The notes under the pieces: model-generated
What the model was told of the DNA's origin: nothing
Databases searched by the model: none
The model's input: the letters and a program-made list of their open reading frames with translations, nothing else
In this document: positions 35,821 to 45,919 of the stretch, piece by piece
How the letters are laid out: every line of letters starts with the position of its first letter
Position numbering within the stretch: position 1 is the stretch's first letter
From: Pseudomonas sp. RSB 5.4
Lineage (GTDB): Bacteria > Pseudomonadota > Gammaproteobacteria > Pseudomonadales > Pseudomonadaceae
Direction: 5' to 3'
Length of the DNA: 64,000 nucleotides
Assembly (NCBI RefSeq): GCF_037126175.1
Contig: NZ_CP146986.1
Coordinates: 1,578,501-1,642,500, forward strand
Program-made: the position numbers and the translations under genes

Positions 35821-38800
35821 TTACAGTTTCTCCACGTTGACCAGGAATGACTTGGATTCCGGGGTCTGTGTGTTGCCATCGCCGAGGAACGGCACCAGGG
35901 TGTTGGTCAGGTAACCGTGGCGCGTCTGGCCGGTGAATCCCCAGTGCAGCGGGATGCCGATCTGATGCACCACCTGGCCGTTGACCTGCAGCGGCCGGAT
36001 GCGTTTGGTCACCACCGCCACCGCCTCGATGAACCCGCGCTTGCAGCTGACCCGCACCCGATCTCCGGCAGCGATGCCCTTCTCCTTCGCCAGCACTTCG
36101 CCGATTTCGACGAACTGCTCGGGCTGGGCAATCGCATTCAACTTGCAATGCTTGCTCCAGAAGTGGAAGTGCTCGGTCAGCCGGTAACTGGTGCCGGCGT
36201 ACGGGAAGTCCTTGGCTTCGCCGAGGCTTTCCCAGACCGAATCGAAGATCCGCGCCGCCGGGTTGCTGGTGGCTTTCTTGTTTTGCGGGTGCAGCGGGTT
36301 GATGCCGATCGGCGTTTCGAACGGCTCGTAGTGCTCGGGAAATGGCCCCTCGTTCATCTTGTCAACGGCGAAAAACCGCGCCACGCCCTCGGGGTTCATG
36401 ATGAACGGGTTCATCCCGGCTTCCGGCGGCACATCGGCCTTGTAGTCCGGCACATCGGTTCCGCCCCAGGCCTTGCCGCTCCACCATACCAGGCGCTTTT
36501 TCGGATCCCACGGTTTGCCCGAGACATCCGCCGAAGCGCGGTTATAGAGAATCCTCCGGTTGGCCGGCCACGCCCAGGCCCAGCCCAGATGCTGGTGCAT
36601 GCCATACGGGTCGGCATTGTCGCGCCGGGCCATCTGGTTACCGGCTTCGGTCCAACTGCCGGCGAAGATCCAGCAGCCGGAGGCGGTGCTGCCGTCATCC
36701 TTGAGCTGAGCGAACGCGGCCAGTTGCGAGCCGGCCTTGACCGTCGCACCGCTGGCATCGGTGAAGTCGGCCATGGCGCTGCCGTTGATCTCCTTGGCCA
36801 GTTCCTCCGGCGAAGGCTCGTCCGGGATCTTGTATGGCCACGACAGTTTCAGCAGCGGATCGGCGAACTTGCCACCCTCGGCCTGATAACGCTTGCGCAG
36901 GCGCAGGAACAATTCGCTCATGATGCGGATGTCGGTCTGCGCTTCGCCGGGGCCATCGGCGCCCTTCCAGTGCCATTGCAGCCAGCGGCTGCTGTTGACC
37001 AGCGAACCGTCCTCCTCGGCAAAGCAGGTGGTCGGCAGGCGAATCACTTCGGTCTGGATCTCGGCGCTTTTCACGTCGTTGTACGGCCCGACGTTGTGCC
37101 AGAACTCCGAGGTCTCGGTGGCCAGCGGATCCATCACCACCAGCCACTTGAGCTTGGCCAGTGCGCCCATCACCCGGTTCTTGTCGGGCAACGCGGCAAT
37201 CGGATTGAAGCCCTGGCACATGTAGCCGTTGACCTTGCCCTGGCTCATCAGGTCGAACATCTTCAGGACGTCGTAGTTGGGGATGTCGAGTTTCGGCAGA
37301 TAGTCGTAATTCCAGTTGTTCTCCAGCGTGGCGTTGGCGCCGTACCACGACTTCATCAGGCTGACGTGGAATTTGCTGTAGTTCTGCCAATAGGACAGTT
37401 GCCCCGGACGCAACGGCATTTGCGTACGTTTTTTGATAAAGGCGTTGTAGTCCTGCTCGCCATCGCTGCCCAGGGTCAGATAACCCGGCAACGAGTTGGA
37501 CAGCAACCCGAGGTCGGTCAGGCCCTGAATGTTCGAGTGTCCGCGCAAGGCATTGACGCCGCCGCCCGGCATGCCGACGTTGCCCAGCAGCAGTTGCACC
37601 ATCGCCGCGCTGCGGATGATCTGTGCGCCGATCGAATGCTGCGTCCAGCCGAGCGCATAGAGAATGGTCATGGTCTTGCCGGGCGTTGAGCACGTGGCAA
37701 TCTCATCCCAGATTTTCTGCATGGCATCGACCGGCATCCCGCAGATCTGGCTCGCCAGATCAATGTTGTAGCGGCTGTAATGCTGCTTCATCAATTGATA
37801 GACGCACTGCGGATCCTGCAGGGTCGGGTCGACCTTGACGAAGCCGTCTTCACCCAGCTCGTAACCCCAGCCGGATTTGTCGGTGTAGCTGCGCTTGGCT
37901 GCGTCGTAGCCGCTGAAGATGCCGTCTTCAAAGCCATAGCCGGCTTTGACGATGAACGACACGTCGGTGTAATTGCGCACGTATTCGTGCTGGATCTTGT
38001 CCTGGGTCAGCAGGTAATTGATCAACCCGCCCATGAAGGCGATGTCGGTACCGGTGCGGATCGGCGCGTAATAGTCGGCCACCGAAGCGGTCCGGGTAAA
38101 ACGCGGGTCGACCACGATCAGCCGGGCAGCGTTATGCGCCTTGGCCTCGGTCACCCATTTGAAGCCGCACGGATGCGCTTCTGCTGCGTTGCCGCCCATC
38201 ACCAGGATCAGATTCGCGTTGGCGATATCGGTCCAGGTGTTGGTCATGGCTCCACGGCCGTACGTCGGGGCAAGACTTGCCACCGTCGGGCCGTGTCAGA
38301 CACGCGCCTGGTTATCGAACCCCAGCATGCCGAGACTGCGAATCACCTTCTGGGTGATGTAGCCTGCTTCGTTGGACGCAGCCGACGCGGCGAGGAATCC
38401 GGTGGTCAGCCAGCGATTCACCGTTTGCCCGGTGGCGTTCTTCTCGATGAAGTTGGCGTCGCGGTCGGCCTTCATCAGGTCGGCGATGCGATCCAGCGCT
38501 TCATCCCAGCTGATCCGGGTCCACTCGCTGCTGCCGGGTTTGCGCACCTGCGGATATTGCAGGCGGCCCGGGCTGTGAATGAAGTCCAGCAGCCCCGCGC
38601 CTTTTGGACACAGGGTGCCGCGGTTGACCGGGTGGTCGGCGTCGCCCTCGATGTGGATGATGTTTTGCGCGACGTTCTTCGCGGCATCGCCCTGGCTGTA
38701 CATGATCAACCCGCAACCGACCGAGCAATACGGGCAGGTGTTGCGGGTTTCATGGGTGTGGGCAAGCTTGAAGTGACGCACCTGCTCGGCGAAGGCCAGC

Positions 38801-38886
38801 GTCGGGGCCATGCCCAACGCGCCCAGGCTAGAGCCTGCAAGGCCGATACCGGCGACCTTGAAGAATTGACGACGGCTGAGATCCAT
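35821..38886 (-). CDS. fdnG: Formate dehydrogenase-N/O alpha subunit, selenocysteine-containing
   Basis: A 1021-residue molybdenum bis-MGD catalytic subunit oxidising formate in the periplasm. A Tat signal (MDLSRRQFFKVAGIGL) is followed by an N-terminal [4Fe-4S] motif (NTCPYCSVGCGLI). The catalytic residue is encoded by an in-frame TGA at 38296-38298 (residue 197, context QARV-Sec-HGPTVASL). A SECIS-like hairpin begins immediately after it. The reading frame then continues for about 820 codons to the MGD-binding C-terminal domain (FVEIGEVLAKEKGI...). Without selenocysteine decoding it would end at 196 residues. CAGGAG precedes the ATG. First gene of the fdnGHI-fdhE-selAB-selC unit. Confidence 0.97.
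38253..38295 (-). promoter_or_regulatory. Bacterial SECIS hairpin after the fdnG UGA codon
   Basis: On the coding strand CACGGCC, directly after TGA, pairs with GGCCGTG 43 nt later. The apex is GGCAA-GTC-TTGCC, a short stem with a G/U-containing 3-nt loop. This is the position and shape recognised by SelB in E. coli fdhF and fdnG. Confidence 0.9.
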
Positions 38887-38909
38887 CGTGCACTCCTGAT
38901 CAGGTGGAA

Positions 38910-38974
38910 CCCGGTACTTGAGCCGGGCTTTTTCTGGACAAACACGGTTACGGCAGAATGCCTGCCGGTTTTTT
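38910..38974 (+). terminator. Two terminator-like hairpins in the fdnG-patB intergenic region
   Basis: Plus-strand CCCGG/CCGGG (38910-38927) followed by CTTTTT, and CGGCAG/CTGCCG (38951-38967) followed by GTTTTTT, both look like short intrinsic terminators. No plus-strand gene ends here. They may stop antisense transcription from the fdn side, or act as leader hairpins in the divergent fdn mRNA. Confidence 0.4.
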
Positions 38975-39059
38975 CACTGTAGACAATGACCACACGTTCT
39001 GTGTGAAAACCGACCGTCGGCCGTTTGTCGGTACATCCGCCAACAAACGCAAAAACCCT

Positions 39060-39150
39060 GTGGGAGCTGGCTTGCCAGCGAAAGCGGTGGATCAGTCAAC
39101 ACTAATAGCGACAGTGACGACGCCATCGCTGGCAAGCCAGCTCCCACAAG
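39060..39150. repeat. REP palindrome pair (GGAGCTGGCTTGCCAGCG type)
   Basis: GTGGGAGCTGGCTTGCCAGC and its inverted copy flank a spacer in the 321-bp gap between the divergent fdnG and aminotransferase-like genes. The remainder of the gap holds the two plus-strand hairpins and no gene. Confidence 0.9.
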
Positions 39151-39207
39151 GATCGCGTAGGGCTTAGAATGCCCGGCAGGACCCATCCCGCCTTCACGAG
39201 ACCGCGC

Positions 39208-40362
39208 ATGACTTTCGATTTTGATCAGGTATTCGACCGCCACAACACCGGCAGCACCAAGTGGAGCCGCTACCCGACCGATGTGTTGCCGATGTGGGTC
39301 GCTGATATGGATTTCGCCGCGCCTCCGGTGATCATCGAGGCGTTGCAGCAGCGCCTGCTGCACCCGCTGGTGGGCTATAGCGTGGCGCAGGACAATCTGC
39401 GTGAAGCCATCGTCGCCGACCTGTGGAACAAGTTCGCCTGGAAGGTCAAACCACAGGAACTGATTTTCCTGCCCGGCGTTGAATCCGGTTTCAACATGGC
39501 TTTGAAAGCCTTGGTGCAGCCGCAGCAGAACGTCGTGGTGCAAGTGCCGAACTACCCGCCGCTGCGGCATGCGCCGGGGCATTGGGGGCTGAACAAGGTT
39601 GAGCTGGAATTTGTCGCCCAGGCCGATGGCACTTACGCCACGCCGCTGGAGACCCTGCGCGAATCGCTGAACGGTGGCGGTGCCCTGCTCCTGAGCAACC
39701 CGCACAATCCGATCGGCAAAGTGTTTACTCGTGAAGAGCTGCAAGCCGTAGCCGATATCTGCGCCGCGCAGGACGCCTGGATCATCTCCGACGAGATCCA
39801 CGCCGAGCTGTGCTTCGACGGCCGCGTACATGTTCCGACCGCCTCCCTCAGCTCGGAAATCGCCAAGCGCACCATCACCCTGATGTCGGCGAGCAAGGCT
39901 TACAACATCGCCGGCCTCAAAACCTCGTTCATGATCATCCAGGACGCCGCCCTGCGCGAGCGCGTCAACCATGCACGTTGTGGCATGGTCGATAGCGTCA
40001 ATCCGTTGGGCATGGAAGCCACCCGCGTCGCCTACAGCGAAGGCGCGCCGTGGCTGGCCGAACTGAAAACCTATCTGCAGGCCAACCGCGACTGGCTGGT
40101 GGACGCGGTGCGCAGCCGCTTGCCGGGCGTGACGATCAATGTGCCGCAAGGGACGTATCTGGCGTGGCTCGATTGCTCGGCGCTGGAGCTGGGCAATCCG
40201 CAGCAGTTCTTCCTCGAACAGGCCAAGGTCGGTCTGAGCGCCGGGGTGGATTTCGGTGATCAACACCAACAGTTCGTGCGCCTGAACTTCGGCTGCCCAC
40301 GGTCGTTGCTTGAAGAAGGCATCGCTCGCATGGGGCGCGCCCTGAACAACCGCAATACCTGA
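39208..40362 (+). CDS. MalY/PatB-family PLP enzyme (cystathionine beta-lyase-type)
   Basis: A 384-residue fold-type I PLP enzyme of the MalY/PatB branch. Signatures are TKWSRYPTDVLPMWVADMDFAAPPVI at the N-terminus, LLLSNPHNPIGKVF, WIISDEIHAEL and SASKAYNIAGLKTSF with the PLP Lys. PatB enzymes cleave C-S bonds in cystathionine or cysteine conjugates. The exact substrate is unknown. I choose MTFDFDQVF at 39208 because it matches the family's usual start. Flanked by REP elements on both sides, with no clear operon partner. Confidence 0.9.
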   Translation: MTFDFDQVFDRHNTGSTKWSRYPTDVLPMWVADMDFAAPPVIIEALQQRLLHPLVGYSVAQDNLREAIVADLWNKFAWKVKPQELIFLPGVESGFNMALKALVQPQQNVVVQVPNYPPLRHAPGHWGLNKVELEFVAQADGTYATPLETLRESLNGGGALLLSNPHNPIGKVFTREELQAVADICAAQDAWIISDEIHAELCFDGRVHVPTASLSSEIAKRTITLMSASKAYNIAGLKTSFMIIQDAALRERVNHARCGMVDSVNPLGMEATRVAYSEGAPWLAELKTYLQANRDWLVDAVRSRLPGVTINVPQGTYLAWLDCSALELGNPQQFFLEQAKVGLSAGVDFGDQHQQFVRLNFGCPRSLLEEGIARMGRALNNRNT

Positions 40363-40378
40363 ATCCACAGTAGAGCCC

Positions 40379-40473
40379 CCTGTGGGAGCGAGCTTGCTCG
40401 CGAAAGCGTTGGTTCAGTCAACCTTGATGTCGGCTGAAACACCGTATTCGCGAGCAAGCCCGCTCCCACAGGG
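40379..40473. repeat. REP palindrome pair (GGAGCGAGCTTGCTCGCGAA type)
   Basis: TGTGGGAGCGAGCTTGCTCG and its inverted copy flank a spacer directly downstream of the PatB-like gene. The same family recurs at 52995. Confidence 0.9.
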
Positions 40474-40577
40474 TTTTGCATTGCCATCGCAAAAAATGCA
40501 GCGCAAATCCGATCGAACTCACGGCAAACCGTCCGGGTCAACCGCCCATACCTGCCCTGAGACCTCGGAGATTTGTG

Positions 40578-41435
40578 ATGACCGACTACCCAAAACCGCC
40601 CTTCCCCGCACAAGCCCAAGCTGTCCCCGGTGCGCAAAGCAAAATGCAGCCCTACCCCGATTGTGGCGAACAAAGCTACGTCGGTTCCGGGCGCCTGTCC
40701 GGCAAGATCGCGCTGATCACCGGTGCCGACAGCGGCATCGGTCGCGCGGTGGCGATTGCCTTCGCCCGTGAAGGCGCCGATGTGGTCGTGGCTTATCTGA
40801 ATGAACATGAAGACGCCAAAGAGACCGCACGCTGGGTCGAACAGGCGGGCCGTCAGTGCCTGCTGCTGTCCGGCGACCTCGCGCACAAAGCCCATTGCCA
40901 GGAACTGGTCGACAAGACCGTCGAACGCTTCGGGCGCATCGACATTCTGGTCAACAACGCTGCGTTCCAGATGACCCACGAAAGCTTCGAAGAAATCCCC
41001 GATGACGAATGGGTGATGACTTTCGACGTCAACATCACCGCGATTTTCCGCCTGTGCCAAGCGGCGATCAAACACATGCGCCCCGGTGCCTCGATCATCA
41101 ACACCAGTTCGGTCAACTCGGACATGCCCAAACCGACCCTGCTCGCCTATGCCACCACCAAAGGCGCGATTGCCAACTTCACCGGCGGGCTGGCGCAGAT
41201 ACTCGGGCCGAAAGAAATCCGCGTGAACTGCGTGGCCCCCGGACCGATCTGGACGCCGCTGATCGTCTCGACCATGCCCGATGAAGAAGTGCAGAATTTC
41301 GGCAGCGAAACCCCGCTCGGTCGCCCCGGACAACCGGTGGAAGTGGCGCCAATCTATGTGCTGCTGGCCTCTGATGAAGCCAGTTACATCACCGGTCAGC
41401 GCTACGGCGTCACCGGCGGCAAGCCGATGTTGTAA
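40578..41435 (+). CDS. Short-chain dehydrogenase with N-terminal extension (YghA/YhdG-type)
   Basis: A 285-residue SDR with an extra 40-residue N-terminus (MTDYPKPPFPAQAQAVPG...YVGSGRLSGK) typical of the stress-linked YghA-like group. Rossmann motif ITGADSGIGRA (about 48-58), NNAA, active-site Ser in INTSSVNSD and YATTK as the Tyr-x-x-x-Lys pair. Substrate unknown. GGAG lies eight bases before the ATG. The next gene, an antiporter, starts five bases after its stop, so the two are co-transcribed. Confidence 0.92.
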   Translation: MTDYPKPPFPAQAQAVPGAQSKMQPYPDCGEQSYVGSGRLSGKIALITGADSGIGRAVAIAFAREGADVVVAYLNEHEDAKETARWVEQAGRQCLLLSGDLAHKAHCQELVDKTVERFGRIDILVNNAAFQMTHESFEEIPDDEWVMTFDVNITAIFRLCQAAIKHMRPGASIINTSSVNSDMPKPTLLAYATTKGAIANFTGGLAQILGPKEIRVNCVAPGPIWTPLIVSTMPDEEVQNFGSETPLGRPGQPVEVAPIYVLLASDEASYITGQRYGVTGGKPML

Positions 41436-41440
41436 GCCTC

Positions 41441-42784
41441 ATGAGCTTTGTCATTTGGGTCGCGGTGCTGGGCGCCGTCTTGCTGACCCTTGCGCTGACC
41501 TCGTCCTACCTGCGCTGGATGCCGGTCACCACCTCGGCCGTGTGCCTGTTGCTGGGGATTGGCATCGGCCCGAGCGGGCTGGATCTGCTGAAACTGTCAC
41601 TGGAAAACGCGTCCGTATGGATGGAACACCTCACGGAAGTGGCGGTGCTGTTTTCGCTGTTTGTCTGCGGGCTCAAGCTGCGTTTGCCATTGCGCGACAA
41701 GCGCTGGCGGATTGCTTTCGGGCTGGCCGGCCCGGTGATGGTGTTGACCATCGCCGGGGTCAGCGTATTGCTGCATTGGGGCCTGCAACTGCCTTGGGGG
41801 CCGTCACTGCTGATCGGCGCGATTCTCGCACCGACCGACCCGGTGCTGGCCGCGCTGGTGCAGGTCAACGACGCACGGGATGTCGACAGCGTGCGCTTTG
41901 GTCTTTCCGGTGAAGCCGGACTGAACGACGGCATCGCGTTCCCGTTCGTGATTCTCGGCCTGCTGCTGGTGCAGGCCGATGCTCATCCCGGCGCGCTGAC
42001 CGATTGGGTGCTGCACGGTTTGCTCTGGGCGGTGCCGGTCGGCTTGCTCACCGGTTACTGGATGGGCCGCGGCATCGGTCGGTTGACGCTGTCGTTGCGA
42101 ATCCGCAACGACGACAGCACCCTGAGCCCGAATGATTATCTGGCGCTGTCGCTGATTGCCCTGGCCTACGTCGGCGCAGATGCCATCGGCGGTTACGGCT
42201 TTCTGTCGGTGTTCGCTGCCGGCCTTGGCTTGCGTCAGGAAGAAGTCAAATCCACCGGCGCCAGCCAACCGCCCGCCGAACATCTGGTGCAACCGGTGGT
42301 GGGCCATCAGAACATCGAACCGCAGCACGCGGTACACGGTGATACCGAACGCCTGGAAAGCAGTCAGGTCGCCGCCGGGATCATGATGGGCGACATGCTC
42401 TCGTTCGGCAGCCTGGTGGAACGGGCCATGGAAGTGTTTCTGGTGACCCTGCTCGGCGTGGTGCTGGTGCCGCATTGGGACTGGCGGGCGTTGATCATTG
42501 GCGCGGTGCTGTTCTGCGTGGTGCGTCCGGCCTGCGTGGCGTTGATGCCATGGGGCACCTTGCTCGACGGTGGTCAGCGCCTGTTGATCGGCTGGTTCGG
42601 CATCCGCGGGATCGGCAGCCTGTTCTATCTGTTTTATGCCTTGAACCACGGCCTGAGTCCTTCAGTCGCGACGCTGTGTACCAACATCACCCTGTCCGTG
42701 GTGGCACTGAGCATTTTGCTGCATGGCATCAGCACCCAGCCACTGCTGGCGCGCTACGAACAACGGCAAAAACGAAAAAACTGA
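41441..42784 (+). CDS. CPA1-type cation/proton antiporter
   Basis: A 447-residue polytopic membrane protein with about 12 helices (Na/H exchanger domain). The motif LIGAILAPTDPVLAALVQV (about 126-144) and LSGEAGLNDGIAFPFVILGLLL (about 155-176) carry the paired acidic residues used for ion exchange. A hydrophilic loop (about 265-310, VKSTGASQPPAEHLVQP...) interrupts the helices. Ion preference (Na or K) cannot be told. Probably cotranscribed with the upstream dehydrogenase, which may link redox stress to pH homeostasis. Confidence 0.9.
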   Translation: MSFVIWVAVLGAVLLTLALTSSYLRWMPVTTSAVCLLLGIGIGPSGLDLLKLSLENASVWMEHLTEVAVLFSLFVCGLKLRLPLRDKRWRIAFGLAGPVMVLTIAGVSVLLHWGLQLPWGPSLLIGAILAPTDPVLAALVQVNDARDVDSVRFGLSGEAGLNDGIAFPFVILGLLLVQADAHPGALTDWVLHGLLWAVPVGLLTGYWMGRGIGRLTLSLRIRNDDSTLSPNDYLALSLIALAYVGADAIGGYGFLSVFAAGLGLRQEEVKSTGASQPPAEHLVQPVVGHQNIEPQHAVHGDTERLESSQVAAGIMMGDMLSFGSLVERAMEVFLVTLLGVVLVPHWDWRALIIGAVLFCVVRPACVALMPWGTLLDGGQRLLIGWFGIRGIGSLFYLFYALNHGLSPSVATLCTNITLSVVALSILLHGISTQPLLARYEQRQKRKN

Positions 42785-42971
42785 TTTTTCAGGCGGCAAT
42801 ATCTTGGGCAATCCATCGAAGTTTTTTCTGAAAATAAATGGATCCCTCTGCAGATTCCGGCAGTCACAACCATAACCCCTCGCTGTAAGCACTCGGCGGG
42901 GTCCGGCAGGTTCGGTTCCCCTGCGGCTTGCAGCCCATGAATAGGAATCTTTGGATAACAAGGTCACGGTC

Positions 42972-43268
42972 ATGAAAGAATGCTCGACTCCGGCACAAAT
43001 CAAGGCTTGCAGGGCTTTGGCCCTGGAACGCAATCGTCAACTGTTCGAAGACGCCCACGCCCTCAACCGCGCCGCTTACGAGTTGCTGGAGGCGGACAAT
43101 CTGGATCTCGAACAGTTTGAGCACTATCGAGCCATGCGCCGCAAAGCCGATGCGAAGTTCGCCGAAGCCATCGACCATTTGTGCGTCCTCAACGAGGACT
43201 TCCCGCCGATTCCGATGTCGCCGCATCACTCGCAGGAGTTGCGCCGGCAGCTTGAAACCGTCGAATAA
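42972..43268 (+). CDS. Small hypothetical helical protein
   Basis: A 98-residue soluble protein, mostly charged helix (KACRALALERNRQLFEDAHALNRAAYELLEADNLDLEQFEHYRAMRRKADAKF). Family not recognised. ATG 42972 is preferred; a TTG at 42951 with AGGA upstream is possible. It is followed immediately by a strong intrinsic terminator. The upstream gap (42785-42971) shows a GC-rich hairpin region near 42895 but no gene. Confidence 0.7.
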   Translation: MKECSTPAQIKACRALALERNRQLFEDAHALNRAAYELLEADNLDLEQFEHYRAMRRKADAKFAEAIDHLCVLNEDFPPIPMSPHHSQELRRQLETVE

Positions 43269-43275
43269 AGCGCAC

Positions 43276-43312
43276 AAGAAAAAGCCCGGCTGCGAAGTCC
43301 GGGCTTTTTCTT
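43276..43312. terminator. Strong bidirectional intrinsic terminator
   Basis: AAGAAAAAGCCCGG and CCGGGCTTTTTCTT form a perfect 14-bp stem with a 9-nt loop, with T-runs on both strands. It ends the small-protein gene on the plus strand and the convergent membrane-protein gene on the minus strand. Confidence 0.95.
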
Positions 43313-43322
43313 TGGGCGGCGT

Positions 43323-43859
43323 TCAGCCCCCTGGGTTGGTTACCTGAATGAACACCGCGTAAGCCCCGAGCAGGATCCAGAACGTGGCGAAGATCCACGG
43401 CGTGCGCACCGAAAACAATAGCGACTTGCGATAGCCCTTATGGCTGGATTCCATTTCACTGAACAGCGGCGACTCGTCGTACGCCATGCCCATGATCGGC
43501 TCGCTGCGCAACAACTCGCTCTGCTTGTAGTGCCAGTGATCGATGATGTCGTACGCCGCACGAATCCCCGGCCAGGCATTGAGCGAACTGAGCAGCCCGA
43601 GCAGTGCGAGGAACGGCGGCACCACCAGCGTAAACAGCTTGCCCCACTCAGGGTTGAGGTTGGCCATGCACGAGGCAAAGGCAATCACCAGAAACGACTG
43701 CGCCGCCAGATAGGCGTCAGTGCGGTTGGCGAGGATGCTGGTTTCGTACTGGATTTCCTTGCGATAGAAATCCAGCCGTTCCTTGGGTGAGCCGAACATC
43801 TTGGCGTCGTGTTCGGTCAGGTGCTCTTCTGCGGTGGGCTGGGTCAGTATGCGAGGCAA
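43323..43859 (-). CDS. Hypothetical membrane protein
   Basis: A 178-residue protein with about three hydrophobic segments (AAQSFLVIAFASCMANL near 52-68, KLFTLVVPPFLALLGLLSSL near 73-92 and TPWIFATFWILLGAYAVFIQV near 152-172). A soluble loop with EMESSHKGYRK lies between them. The N-terminus is charged and cytosolic-looking. No named family recognised. It lies between a terminator and the PAS hybrid kinase gene, on the same strand as the kinase. Confidence 0.7.
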   Translation of the reverse strand: MPRILTQPTAEEHLTEHDAKMFGSPKERLDFYRKEIQYETSILANRTDAYLAAQSFLVIAFASCMANLNPEWGKLFTLVVPPFLALLGLLSSLNAWPGIRAAYDIIDHWHYKQSELLRSEPIMGMAYDESPLFSEMESSHKGYRKSLLFSVRTPWIFATFWILLGAYAVFIQVTNPGG

Positions 43860-43925
43860 GGGACGCGCACTCCATGGCGGGGAAACCTTTTAGAAGGCCC
43901 TCGCCACGGACAAGTTCAGGCGGAT

Positions 43926-45848
43926 TCACTTCATCGACTGCGCGATGATTTCCACCAGGTTCAACTGAGTAAAAGGCTTGGGCAGACGTGGCAGTTGCGC
44001 GGCGAAGCCTTCAAGACGTTCGGCGTAGCCGGTGGCCAGAATGATCGGCAGATCCGGCTTGAGCAGACGCACTGCATGCGCCAGTTGCGCGCCGCTCATC
44101 TGCGGCATGGCCATGTCGGTGATCATCAGGTCGATGACTTCACCTTGCTCGAACAGCGTCAGCGCCTTGGCACCGGATGTCGCGCTGATCACACGATGGC
44201 CAAGATCTTCGAGCAGCAGCGTGGTGCTGGTCATCACCAGCGAGTCGTCGTCGACCACCAGCACGCTGAGGCGTGGCACCAACACCGGTTTGACCGCCGG
44301 GTAAAGGTTTTTTGTCTTCTCCCCTGCCAGCGCCACCGGTATCCACATTTCTGCGCGGGTGCCATGGCCTTTTTCGCTCTTGAGAATGAAACGGCCACCC
44401 AGTTGCTCGATAAAGCCATGCACCATCGACAAGCCCAGCCCAGTGCCCTTGCCCACGCCCTTGGTGGTGAAAAACGGATCTCTGGCCGAACCCAGCGTGG
44501 CTTCGTCCATGCCCTCACCCGTGTCGATCACGCTCAGGCACACATAGCGCCCCGCCGCCATTGACGAAAGGCTTTGCTCAAGCACCACTTCCGGCTGCGC
44601 GGTAATGGTCAGGCTGCCACCGTCGACCATGGCGTCGCGGGCGTTGGTTGCCAGATTGAGCAACGCCAGTTCCAGTTGGTTGCTGTCCGCCAGCACCGGT
44701 TGCAGATCCTCGGGAAACCGCGTTTCGATACGAATCCCCGGTCCAATCGAACTGCGCAGCAGCCCGGTGATGCCTTGCACCAATTTCGGAATATCGACCG
44801 GTTCGGTCTTGAGTTCCTGCCGTCGGGCAAAGGCCAGCATGCGCTGGGTCAGCGATACGCCACGCAGTGCACCCTGCGTGGCGTTTTCCAGCAGCCGACT
44901 GTTTTTCGGATCGTCACCGATGCGCTTTTGCAGAATCTCCAGATTCCCCAGAATCACCGTCAGCAGATTGTTGAAGTCATGGGCGATGCCGCCGCTGAGC
45001 TGACCGATGGCCTGCATCTTCTGCGCCTGGAACAGCGCTTCACGGGTTTTCTCCAGAGCCAGGTGCGACTCATGGGCTTCGGTGACATCGCGGGTGATCT
45101 TGGCAAACCCGAGCAGCGTGCCGGTTTCGCCGCGAATGGCATCGACCACCACGTGCGCCAGAAACCGCGTGCCATCCTTGCGCATGCGCCAGCTCTTGTT
45201 TTCGAAACGACCCTCGCGGGTGGCAATCTCCAGCGCTCGTTGCGGTTCGCCGGCGATGCGGTCTTCAGGGGTGTAGAAAATCGAAAAATGCTGGCCGATG
45301 ATTTCTTCCGGCTTGTACCCCTTGATCCGCTGGGCGCCCTGATTCCAGTTGCTCACGCGACCTTCGGGGCTGAGCATGTAGATCGCATAATCGGTGACAC
45401 CCTGCACCAACAGGCGGAACTGCTGCTCGCTTTGCCTGAGGGTTTCCTCGGCCATCTTGCGATCAGTCAGGTCGCGGGTGATCTTGGCGTAGCCGAGCAG
45501 TTTGCCGTTGGGATCGATGATCGGATCGATGACCACGTGACACCAGAAGTTGGTGCCATCCTTGCGCACCCGCCAGCCCTCGCCTTCGAATCGTCCTTCG
45601 TGCAGCGCGGTGTCGAGCGCGCGTTGCGGCAGGCCCGCCGCACGATCAACGGCGGTATAGAAGCGCGAGAAATGCTCGCCGAGAATTTCCGCCTCTTCGT
45701 AGCCCTTGAAGCGTTTCGCGCCGGAGTTCCAGCTGGTGATGATGCCGTCCGGGTCGATCATGTAAATCGCATAATCGACCACCGCATCGATCAGCAGACG
45801 GAAACGCATCTCCTCGATCGCGGCAGTTTTGCTCGGGTTGTCACTCAT
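43926..45848 (-). CDS. Soluble hybrid histidine kinase with two PAS domains
   Basis: A 640-residue cytosolic kinase. Two similar PAS/PAC domains (about 15-135 and 140-265; both contain YAIYM..P.G...WN.GA.R.KGY and the motif GYAKITRD or GFAKITRD) suggest an internal duplication. HisKA follows with GGIAHDFNNLL (phospho-His near 305), then an ATPase domain with NLATNARDAM, DTGEGM and GLGLSMVHGF. The C-terminal receiver has DLMITDMAMP as phospho-Asp site. No membrane helix. Start MSDNPSKTA is preferred over a GTG three codons earlier. It may be a sensor for light, redox or a cofactor via PAS; the ligand is unknown. Confidence 0.93.
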   Translation of the reverse strand: MSDNPSKTAAIEEMRFRLLIDAVVDYAIYMIDPDGIITSWNSGAKRFKGYEEAEILGEHFSRFYTAVDRAAGLPQRALDTALHEGRFEGEGWRVRKDGTNFWCHVVIDPIIDPNGKLLGYAKITRDLTDRKMAEETLRQSEQQFRLLVQGVTDYAIYMLSPEGRVSNWNQGAQRIKGYKPEEIIGQHFSIFYTPEDRIAGEPQRALEIATREGRFENKSWRMRKDGTRFLAHVVVDAIRGETGTLLGFAKITRDVTEAHESHLALEKTREALFQAQKMQAIGQLSGGIAHDFNNLLTVILGNLEILQKRIGDDPKNSRLLENATQGALRGVSLTQRMLAFARRQELKTEPVDIPKLVQGITGLLRSSIGPGIRIETRFPEDLQPVLADSNQLELALLNLATNARDAMVDGGSLTITAQPEVVLEQSLSSMAAGRYVCLSVIDTGEGMDEATLGSARDPFFTTKGVGKGTGLGLSMVHGFIEQLGGRFILKSEKGHGTRAEMWIPVALAGEKTKNLYPAVKPVLVPRLSVLVVDDDSLVMTSTTLLLEDLGHRVISATSGAKALTLFEQGEVIDLMITDMAMPQMSGAQLAHAVRLLKPDLPIILATGYAERLEGFAAQLPRLPKPFTQLNLVEIIAQSMK

Positions 45849-45919
45849 CAGGTTCACCGCTGGTTTTCATTAGCGCAAGTATGCGGCAATCCAGCGCCAT
45901 GGGAAGGTGCAAACGCGCT

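Noticed and set aside
35821..38886. Two separate genes for the formate dehydrogenase alpha subunit
   Set aside because: The break is a TGA at the conserved selenocysteine position with a SECIS hairpin; the Sec machinery is encoded just downstream. One gene.
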